Origin: Trigonopsis variabilis
Lineage: Eukaryota > Ascomycota > Trigonopsidomycetes > Trigonopsidales > Trigonopsidaceae
Length of the DNA stretch: 64,000 nucleotides
Assembly (NCBI GenBank): GCA_003707065.3
Contig: PPXM03000011.1
Location: 248,001-312,000, forward strand
Direction of reading: 5' to 3'
In this document: positions 9,844 through 17,991 of the stretch, piece by piece
Numbering within the stretch: the stretch's first letter is position 1
Layout: every line of letters begins with the position of its first letter
The notes under the pieces: model-generated
Seen by the model: only the letters and a program-made list of their open reading frames with translations
Told to the model about the DNA's origin: nothing
Database searches by the model: none
Translations under genes and position numbers: made by a program

Positions 9844-9848
9844 TCATA
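9827..9848. repeat. 8-bp perfect inverted repeat over the zinc-finger gene's stop codon
   Basis: Arms TATGATTC (9827-9834) and GAATCATA (9841-9848) are separated by 6 nt. The right arm contains the TGA stop (9844-9846, minus strand) of the C2H2 gene. Confidence 0.7.
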
Positions 9849-10896
9849 TAACATTCCCCTTAGAATACAACAAAGGACATTTCCCTTTCGCAATGTGTTC
9901 GTTGAGCCACTCCTCAGAATCCGCAGGAACTCCGCAATTACAAATGCCACGATGATTCATCTTCTGTCGGAGGCTATGGAAAGACTTGATTCGTGGGTCA
10001 ACAAACTTGAAATGGCAGTGCAAGAGATGCTTTTTCTGGTCATATGAACGATTGAATTGACCTCGTTTGTGGGAACAGTGCTGACGTGGAAAAGGGCACG
10101 CAAATTTCGCGCGTTCATCATGGGTTCGCATATGACGAGCCAAATCTCTGGCAAGGATCTTGTGACAAATAGGACATTCTTGCCCAACTGTCCTGTCATC
10201 AGAGTGCCGCCACGAATACCCTCCCATCTTAGGAGAAGAATGAGCTCCAAGAACACCAAGGAGTTCTCTGAAGTCATCCAAAGATAAAGTTATCTTTGGA
10301 TGATCTCCGTGACGTGATTCCGTCGGCTTACCAGATTCCTCTGAATCCGGTAAGCCGACGGAATATTTAGAGAAATCAACATTAGAGCTGTTTGACATTG
10401 TTGCGTTTCTAGAGCCATCTTCGATGTTTAAGAAGCTGCTGGCATTTCTGTTCGAGTCGCCAGAAACACAGGGCGGAAAGAAAAGAGGCCCCTCCGAGGT
10501 ATTGAAAATCAAGCTTTCCTTTTGGAAAAGGAAACCTTGATTTTCAATACCTCCGAAGAGCGCCTCAATTTCTGCATCATAAGCATTTGCTCCCCCTTCA
10601 TCCGGAAATTGAAGAACGCCCTGGTCATCTCCCGATATTCTTGGAGTATCAAGCCTGATATAGTCTGTCGATTGTAGCTCCAGGAAGTGCTCAGACATGC
10701 TATCCTTAGGCAGGAGAGTCTCTTGCTCAACGATAGAATGCGAACTTGGACATCCGTGAAAATCTCCAGCAATACCGGAACAACCTTCAACTGAAGCGCT
10801 TCTAAAAAGGTGATCACAGTTCTGAAGCCCGAAATGATTATCCTCCGGAAACATATCAAAAGCAGAAGGAAGCATAAACAATTCCTCAAGCGACAT
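9844..10896 (-). CDS. C2H2 zinc-finger protein with hairpin-forming coding sequence
   Basis: A single-exon frame of 350 residues. The C-terminal third carries a finger CPICHKILARDLARHMRTH, then a larger atypical unit (CPFPRQHCSHKRGQFNRSYD leading to HLLHCHF) and a Cys/His-rich tail (ICNCGVP, CPLLY). This arrangement is seen in fungal C2H2 regulators, so DNA binding is likely. Residues 1-225 are acidic, Ser-rich and without known domains, and could form an activation region (inference). Three near-perfect inverted repeats interrupt this N-terminal part, covering residues about 115-134, 178-194 and 198-208, yet the frame stays open through them. More inverted repeats lie upstream and at the stop. 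I cannot assign an orthologue. Confidence 0.8.
   Translation of the reverse strand: MSLEELFMLPSAFDMFPEDNHFGLQNCDHLFRSASVEGCSGIAGDFHGCPSSHSIVEQETLLPKDSMSEHFLELQSTDYIRLDTPRISGDDQGVLQFPDEGGANAYDAEIEALFGGIENQGFLFQKESLIFNTSEGPLFFPPCVSGDSNRNASSFLNIEDGSRNATMSNSSNVDFSKYSVGLPDSEESGKPTESRHGDHPKITLSLDDFRELLGVLGAHSSPKMGGYSWRHSDDRTVGQECPICHKILARDLARHMRTHDERAKFACPFPRQHCSHKRGQFNRSYDQKKHLLHCHFKFVDPRIKSFHSLRQKMNHRGICNCGVPADSEEWLNEHIAKGKCPLLYSKGNVI
10274..10303. repeat. Perfect 14-bp inverted repeat, 2-nt loop, inside the C2H2 CDS
   Basis: Arms TCATCCAAAGATAA (10274-10287) and TTATCTTTGGATGA (10290-10303) pair without mismatch around a two-base centre. They code for the peptide DHPKITLSLDD. Confidence 0.95.
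10317..10364. repeat. 22-bp inverted repeat, one mismatch, 4-nt loop, inside the C2H2 CDS
   Basis: Arms 10317-10338 and 10343-10364 pair at 21 of 22 positions (mismatch 10333/10348), including an outer perfect block of 16 bp beginning ATTCCGTCGGCTTACC. Confidence 0.95.
10496..10553. repeat. 28-bp inverted repeat, one mismatch, 2-nt loop, inside the C2H2 CDS
   Basis: Arms 10496-10523 and 10526-10553 pair at 27 of 28 positions (mismatch 10514/10535) around a GG centre. The left arm begins GAGGTATTGAAAATCAAG. In RNA this would be a very stable hairpin. Confidence 0.95.
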
Positions 10897-11707
10897 TTTC
10901 GGTAGGTATAAGCAAGAGATGATGGAATCAGTACAAGTTTAAGGCATTGTGCGTCGAAAAAAGCCTTAGTCACCAGCCCTATGCGCCTCTATGGCTAAGA
11001 TACGTAAAATGATACCGCCTGGATTGGCTTTATATTGCAGGGATCAGACTGATATTACATTTTATCGATAATATGAAATAAGAAGGTGCCTGGCTCAAAG
11101 GATGAAGGCAGGGTCTCTCTAGTAGAGCAGATGCTCGGTTGGCTCCACTAGTGCACCGGTCAGTCCAAGGTCCTTAAACACCAAAAAGGTATCGTAGTAG
11201 ATAGGCCTTAGACATTAAGGCCTCATAAATGAATCTATTGGAAGGCCACAAAGTGCGTTCAGCATGAACATTGAATAGCGTGTTGTGCTATTCAATGTTC
11301 ATGTTGAGTGGTATTGTCAGCGCCATATATAGAATGGTGATATGACATGTAGTAGTAGTAACTCCACAAAACTTCTCAGACGTACACCAAGTCTTAGCAG
11401 TAGCAATTTTTGCAATTAGCACAGCTATATGGTCTAACGGTACTGGTGTTGGATCATGCTCTTCTGAAGATACTTTCAACTTGATATAATGATCGTTCGA
11501 TTTAATGTGTGGTTGACTATGCCAGTAGCATCGTACAACCTGCGTGCAAGTCACGTGGTTCAAGGGCGGTATAAATGACAGTCAATGCATTCACTGCCTT
11601 CTTTTCATTGTTGCTCCCTTGCAGGCTGCATTCTGCTTGCTTACCATCTGCTGAAGCACTATCAAGCTTTTCATACCTGCTGATACCATAATCTGAGCTC
11701 CATACCT
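10897..11707. other. Intergenic: divergent promoter with a 17-bp hairpin
   Basis: This lies between the C2H2 gene and the small membrane-protein gene. A minus-strand open frame (11288-11563) starts inside the hairpin region and resembles nothing. Apart from the 17-bp inverted repeat I see no element I can name. Confidence 0.45.
11263..11303. repeat. Perfect 17-bp inverted repeat, 7-nt loop, upstream of the C2H2 gene
   Basis: CATGAACATTGAATAGC (11263-11279) pairs fully with 11287-11303. It lies about 370 bp upstream of the zinc-finger start codon, outside any recognised gene. Confidence 0.93.
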
Positions 11708-12181
11708 ATGATGAACAGCGTCTTTCTTCAGAATATGATCTTGACGTCGTCGTCGTGCTTTATTGCGTTGATCGGACGCTCGTTGCTTATAGATGTCAAT
11801 GACGGCTTAAGAATGTTAGATACCGAACAAGAGCTCTGTTTTCTGGATGATGACTTGATGGAACTTGAGCTGGACTCTGCTCCGCCAGAAAGTGGATACC
11901 TCTATAAATGCGGCATCTTGACCATCTCCTTTGGTTACCTATTCCAAGCTTTCTCGCTGGTAATGCTCATCTATGCCGTCAAATTTGATCCCTTTTACGA
12001 CGTAACCTTTCTATCCGAGACGATAGTGGCCATTCTTCTGGTTGTAATTCTGGGACCCCTCTGTCCTCAATCCCTTGAGGTCGATCATATCCGCTCCTAT
12101 CTTATCCGTGAAATCTTTGTCTATGCTTGGATAGTAATTCAAATTGGCTACTTTGCGGTCCTCTTTGCGCTGACAAGTTGA
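11708..12181 (+). CDS. Small orphan membrane protein
   Basis: An intron-free frame of 157 residues from an ATG at 11708. It opens with a hydrophobic stretch that could be a signal anchor (residues about 8-27). An acidic loop follows (DTEQELCFLDDDLMELELD, residues about 38-56). Three further hydrophobic segments lie at about 68-91 (GILTISFGYLFQAFSLVMLI), 102-120 and 135-155. I do not recognise the family and see no catalytic motif. The alternation of hydrophobic helices with an acidic loop supports a real multi-pass protein over a chance frame, but expression evidence is lacking. It is convergent with squalene synthase, 189 bp away. Confidence 0.5.
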   Translation: MMNSVFLQNMILTSSSCFIALIGRSLLIDVNDGLRMLDTEQELCFLDDDLMELELDSAPPESGYLYKCGILTISFGYLFQAFSLVMLIYAVKFDPFYDVTFLSETIVAILLVVILGPLCPQSLEVDHIRSYLIREIFVYAWIVIQIGYFAVLFALTS

Positions 12182-12370
12182 GCTCTGCTAGCCGCCAGAC
12201 TCTGAATCTTATCAGACCGTTCTAAATCAGCGCGAGTACTCCGAAGGACCCTGTATGTTAATGATTGCATGAGTGGCTTACGAGATTTCACGTTGTATCC
12301 TTATTCTCACACAAAACACAACTATAAATCATTTTTTACAATTCAACCCTGTACTACTCCTCCCACTTCT

Positions 12371-13965
12371 CTAGAGCTCAGTATGGATTGCTGGGGGGAA
12401 CACCTCGTGATACGCTAATGTTAGAAAAGTCAGGCACATCAACTTACCCTTTTTAACATCTTCAAAAGCCAGATCAAATCTGGCGCCAAACATCCACGCA
12501 ATAAAGGTCATAGTACCCATAACGCACAAGAGAAAGCCGCCAACGACTGCCAAAAGTTTGACGTGTTCGATCGTGGGGGCGGTAGTTTCATTTTGGGAAT
12601 CCGCGATCTTTTCAAGTTCTCGCTCGGCACGTAACCGTTTCTGCGCAGCAGACTCGACCGGGAATAGTTTCTTGGCCATCTGCTCCACTTGACCACAGGC
12701 TATATCCAATCGGAGGTAATTTGGATCGTCTGGAGTATTTCTGGCGTGAATATTTCGCACATAATGCAGGAAAATGTCGGTTACTCGTCGGACAGATTGA
12801 CATTCTTTAATAAGCTTGACTGTGGTTCCACGACGGATTTTAACATTCTTCTCAAAGACCGAAGGATTTTTGTATACCAAATCAAGAGTAGCGATTGCCA
12901 TGATCTGAGGAATAGCGCAGAAATTGAATGTTGACCTGTCCGTGATGGCAGCAAGATAAAAGAGACAGTCAGGAGCATGTTCGAGAGCATTGGCGACCAT
13001 GTCAGATAAGCAGTAGAGAGCTTGAGTCCGATTCTTTGGATCCTTTAACTCATCTACTCGATCGACATATTTAGACCAAATTTCCTGAGGATAGAACACT
13101 CGACCATCGTCGAGGTCTTCTCTAAAATCACGGATGATATTGGTTTTTTGCAGAAAAAGGCCCATGGAAATGTGTCTATTGATTAATGGATCCATATGTA
13201 GACAACTTACAGCTTAGGCTTTGACAATAGTCGGCTATCAGCAAAACCAGCCAAGATTGACAGCCTAGTGAGACCTTCTCCAACGATTCCTGCCACATGG
13301 TAGCAATACAGGTCATAATCTTTGATTGTTTTGACTCCTTTTGCATTGAACTCATCGTTCTGACAGTAGTCAGCCATGCCTTTACCCATTCGCTTTGTAA
13401 TGTCGGTGATAACTTCTTGATAGGCAGGTTTTAGTTGCAAAAACTGGCCAATCACTACATCAAACTGTTCTAGAACGATTCTATCATTCTCGTTGGGTCC
13501 GCCTTGGTCGTTAGTTTGAACAGTCTCGCCTGTGGATTTCACGTACTGCCATTGAACGTCCATCCTTTCTCAGTCAAGTGAGTATAAAACTCTTGAAGAA
13601 GAGGGATTTTCTTTTCATTGGGGATCGTCATATCATCCTCAATTGTGTCGAGCGCTCGTAAAGTCACATAGAATATCGCAACCTAGGCTATAAGCCTACT
13701 TTTGAGAAAATAGCTTACCACATCGCGTAATTCAGGGTTAAGTTCTTCGATCACTGCCGCAAAACTTCTCGATGCATGCCTAAGAAGAACATAGCATTGC
13801 TGTCTTTCGGGCGATTCTTTCGAAGGATCTCGAGGATGGAGAGGTCGATAGACAGTCAATCTAGATCAATTAGGAACGATCATGGTCACCCGCTTACCGT
13901 TCGATCACAGCCACTAATTCAGTAGGATGAGCTAGCAGCTGAAGGATAGTAGATGTTGACACCAT
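12371..13965 (-). CDS. ERG9: Squalene synthase (farnesyl-diphosphate farnesyltransferase)
   Basis: Six exons: 13898-13965, 13719-13860, 13547-13682, 13211-13502, 12448-13175 and 12371-12414. The introns are 37, 36, 44, 35 and 33 nt, and the product has 469 residues. The enzyme condenses two farnesyl diphosphates to squalene on the ER membrane, the first committed step to ergosterol. Both aspartate-rich Mg-binding motifs are visible: LRALDTIEDDMT, and DFREDL within SMGLFLQKTNIIRDFREDLD. Other family blocks are SRSFAAVIEELNPELRDVVA and GWTFNGSGPNENDR, the last two assembled only after splicing. A C-terminal membrane anchor (LLAVVGGFLLCVMGTMTFIAW) precedes a short tail. The last intron (12415-12447) is 33 nt, a multiple of three without a stop, so its retention would insert 11 residues near the C-terminus. 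Confidence 0.95.
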
Positions 13966-15505
13966 ACTGATGATAAGTCGTTGGCTGGCTTTAAGGGGTG
14001 CTAACGTTGCATTCACAGCTAGCGTAGCAAACAAAGTGAAAGCGTGATCGAGATCGCGGTTTGCAAAGAGTGGGATGAGTATTCCCTTGATTTACCTAAT
14101 TTCACAATTTCTATAATACGTAGATTAGTAACTATCGCTTTGCTTTCAGGTCGTAAGGACTACGGAAGACGCGTCGATGCCAGTTGGCAAATCTTGGCAA
14201 AATGATCCTTGTCAAAGAAGCTGCATTAAGATCTTAAATACATCATTAGCATCCCAATGATCAGTCGCTAGGCCACTCGCTGGCTTCAAGTCGAATGCCC
14301 CAGCGTTCTGAGATTATAAATCATTCATGTCTTGATCTCAACAGCTGAGTCTCCCAAAGATGAAGACTTACTGACGTCTTTATCAATTGAACAACCATAA
14401 GAAGTACATTCAACAATAAGAAGTACATTCTAGGGATTATTTTCACTTAATTCACTAGGCATGCGTCTACATCTCTGACGGGTGGTTGTCGTGTGAAAAG
14501 GATAGCTCTGATGGTAGAATTGAAATAATAAATATCGTTAACGGTGTTGCTGGTTTCGAGAGACTTTTCCGGCATAACAGTGCGTCGCCGAGCATGGTGT
14601 ATGGACTAGAGGAATAAAAAGACGATCCAGAGTCTAAGTACCTCTGGATTTCAGGAGATGGCTTAAGAATGCAGGATTGTTATCCTTATTAGCGACTTAA
14701 GGATTAAAAAAAGATGAGCATTTTTCGTCGCATGTATTTCGAACCAACATTGGGAATGACAACTCCTCAATCGTTGATGCGATATGTTTTTAACCACTGC
14801 TTTTGCGGGGCCTTTGCCGTACTCGTGAAAGTTACTTTCAAGCATGCACCACACCTCGGCTTTCAGCGATAGGAACTCTGCGTGACCTTTTCTGATATGC
14901 GTTCCATGGTAGGCAAATGTTTACTACTTCACTCTCAAGCACTGAAGCGTATATTGTTCACTGGGTAGTTTCCAAGCAGTATGGATATTCGCGCTAAATA
15001 GGTAACCAGATAATAAACACAGAATTGATATCCTCGATTGTGATAAGCACGTACAGCATGTATTTCCATATGTACGCATTGTCACCTTTACGAGTCATGC
15101 GTACTCGTGATGAGGTGTTCAGAGCCGTACTTACTAATGCTCAGGCTATATGGCGTTATTTCAATGAACCTAGGTCAAGCCTCATAGCTCCAGCAAATTT
15201 CGAGCAATTCTAGCAAAGGGAACCTACACAACTCTTTTGGATGATTAAGCGATGCAAGAGATATCTATGAGTCATTTGAATGGCCACTAGGGCTCTGCGG
15301 CTATCATATGGTTGCCACACTCTACGCTGACAGCCCTCTATAATAACTCAATTTAATCTGGTTTGCTAGGCCAGAGAGAAAGGCAGTCGCTCGAGGCATG
15401 TCCCATCGAGGCCAAAGGTGTTCATCAGGGACGACTCGGTGGAGAAAGCTTACAATGTAACTCCCAACCGACGACTGATAAGAAAATCAGCCAAGAGTAA
15501 AAAGA
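13966..15505. other. Intergenic, 1.5 kb, no gene recognised
   Basis: Only short open frames without homology occur (14663-14854 minus, 15025-15213 plus). It holds a 19-bp tandem duplication (listed separately). The flanks are promoters of squalene synthase and the amidase. Confidence 0.5.
14393..14430. repeat. 19-bp tandem duplication
   Basis: AACCATAAGAAGTACATTC (14393-14411) is followed directly by the same 19-mer with one change (14412-14430), giving two copies of ATAAGAAGTACATTC. Confidence 0.9.
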
Positions 15506-17279
15506 ATGTGTGATCCGCTAGTGGAAGATATTGCCAACGAGGCCCAGAGAAAAGTACTTGATTCAATTCCTGCTGAATGGCGACTGCCACAAGAGCTGTT
15601 ATCTGAGAATCGCTTGCGTGTGAGCGGCATTCCCGATGAGTGCAAGATTCTCGATGAGGAGCAGCAGAAGATTGTTCGCTTGAATGCTACAGAGATTCTA
15701 ACAGAGATCAAAGCACGGCGCTTGTCAGCAGAAGCAGTCGCGAGGGCGTTCTGTGCTCGAGCAGCCATCATGCATCAACTGGTGAGCGTCGCACGGTCCG
15801 ATCCGAGCTAACATAGAGACCAATTGCTTGACTGCTTTTTTTCCTGAGGAGGCAGTCGCTCAAGCCAAGGAATTGGACAGATATTACGCTTCCACAGGCA
15901 AACTTAAAGGACCTCTTCATGGGTTACCGATCTCGCTTAAGGATCAGTTCATGCTTAAAGGCCATGTTCTCTGCGTTGGATATGTATCTTGGGCTGATAA
16001 CATAGAGCCCAAGGATGGTACTAATGTCGCTCTACTTCGAGATGCAGGAGCGGTTTTCTTTGCAAAGACTAACATGCCTGTTTCGGGTATGGCACTCGAG
16101 TCTTACAACCATCTCTACGGCCGTACCATTTCACCATTCAACCGACAGGTTAGCTGTGGAGGAAGTAGCGGAGGCGAAGGCGTACTAGTCAGCACGTTTG
16201 CGTCGCCCTTGGGTATGGCTACTGATATTGCAGGAAGCACTAGGATCCCTGCAGCTTTGAACGGTATCTATGGTTTCAAGCCTTCCAGCCAACGCTTCGT
16301 TGCTGACGGCGTCAAGGGGACCGTAGGAGGCCAGATCTCAATTCGTGGTACTCCTGGCGTTTTGGCGAGATCGTATGGAGATCTAGTCATGATGTCCAAG
16401 TTTTTAATTGACTGCGAGCCTTGGGAGTACGACGCAACTGCTCACTATCTCCCCTGGAAGCAGGTCCAATTAGAACCCAAGCTGGTCTTTGGACTAATGA
16501 GATGGGATGGGGTTGTCAGACCTCATCCAGAAGTACTTCAGGGCCTCGACTATGCGTGCCAGGAGCTTGTCAAAGCTGGACATGAAGGTAAATGACCTCG
16601 CTTGTATTTACTTACCTTAGTGATTACGTTCGATCCGCCTTTTGATGTCCTCCAAGCCGTCAAAGATGCTCTACTATTATACTTCGGAACCGGGGGAGCA
16701 GAGCTCAAATCCTTCTGTGCTCAGGCTGGCGAAACGATCATTCCTACAGTAGCCCGCCTGTTTGACATTTTCGGACTCCATGAGTTGTCGGGAAAAGAAG
16801 CTTTTGCCGTAAGTTGTGTTCAAAACCGACACTGACGCTCCCTTAGCTGAACGTGAAGAGAGATGGCTACAGAGCGAAATTCTTGGAGGCATGGAAAGCC
16901 ACCAGAGCCAGGTCCTCAACTGGTCGTCCCATGGATGCCTTGATCTGTCCCGTCTGTCCATCCACGTGTCTTCCTCACGATTTCTTGCCGTGGTGGGGAT
17001 ACACCTGTTTGTACAACCTGCTCGATTACCCAGCGCTAGCCCTGCCATTATCGAACGTCAAGCCGTCCATCGTCGCAGAGACATCTTACACACCTGTGAA
17101 CGCGTGGGACAGGGCCAATAATCAAATGCGTACGTTTCTATTCTCATACCAGACTGACCTTCCCAGATGACCCTGCCTTGCTAGAAAACTCGTTCTTGTC
17201 CATCCAGCTCGTCGGCCGCTATCAACAAGACGAGCGCTTGCTGGCCGTTGCACAACAAGTCGACCAAGTACTTAATTAA
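15506..17279 (+). CDS. Amidase-signature family amidase (acetamidase-like)
   Basis: Five exons (15506-15781, 15819-16587, 16621-16808, 16847-17129, 17167-17279) with introns of 37, 33, 38 and 37 nt give 542 residues. The amidase signature supplies a Ser-Ser-Lys triad. The lysine is in GPLHGLPISLKDQF, the first serine in SCGGSSGGEG, and the nucleophile is in ATDIAGSTRIPAA, where the more usual GGS is AGS but the serine is kept. The length and N-terminal extension (RLPQELLSENRLRVSGIPDE) resemble fungal AmdS-type amidases, which release ammonia from small amides. The substrate cannot be told from sequence. The second exon starts at AG/ACC so that HQL joins TNCLTAFFPEEA. The neighbouring zinc-cluster gene downstream could be its regulator, but that is only a positional guess. 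Confidence 0.92.
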
Positions 17280-17991
17280 ACCCCATTGTCTACTCCTAGC
17301 CTCGTTGCCTAATTAGGCGGGCATCTTGCCCCAGTGTCATATCACGACGAGCCGTTGCCATAGTCCCAATCAAAGCCGATCGTTGTTGTCTTGCTCTCTC
17401 CCAACTCGAGCGCGGTTGGTTCGTACCTGAGTGACGCGTGCCCCTCTGATTCTCACCATCTCTCACCTCCCACCACAAGTTGAGCATACTCTATCTACAG
17501 CTCGAACGAGGAGAGACCAGAAAGGGCTCCTACTGAGTGTAGTAGCAGCTAATTCTGCACCTTCCTGTAATGGAAATCTGCGTTGACCTAGTAGAGCAGC
17601 CGAGGCCATTGCGTGATTGCCGTGATTGCGGTTGCAGATGACGACTTTTCCCTCTCTGCGCCGCAGCGCTTGCGGCTCCGTCCTTGTCCCAGGCGCCCAG
17701 GGCAAATAATTAGTTGATTGAGTCTCATTCGCGGGTTACGAGTCGTTTAGTCAATTGACATTGATCGGAAAAAAGCTTTGTGGCACGAAATTTCCCTTGT
17801 CCGGTATCAAAGAGGGCGAGATAATTCCGGGGAAGCTGGCAGAAAGAGCAAGAGGAGCCCCAAAGTAAGACGATGGCATGGAGAGTATTGACAATAGATT
17901 GAAAAGAAATCACACTGAACCAAACGAGCGTTGTCCTTGACTTGACTCGAGTTTGCGCCAGGGTTTGTTGATTCGAGACAGAACGAGGACG
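17280..17991. other. Intergenic: promoter of the zinc-cluster gene
   Basis: No gene is recognised. A 6-bp stem (17660-17665 with 17671-17676) forms the everted triplet pair CCG-N9-CGG at 17661-17675, about 315 bp before the start codon of a Zn2Cys6 regulator. Zinc-cluster dimers bind such CGG/CCG arrangements, so autoregulation is possible, though the site is short. Confidence 0.4.

Noticed and set aside
14736-14760. TTCGAACC-like string suggesting a tRNA B box
   Set aside because: No matching A box, acceptor stem or terminator at tRNA spacing; likewise for GGTTCG strings inside SSC1 and PEX6.
13966-15505. Possible decayed mobile element in the 1.5-kb gap
   Set aside because: No terminal repeats, target duplications or transposase/polymerase motifs could be seen; only a 19-bp tandem duplication.
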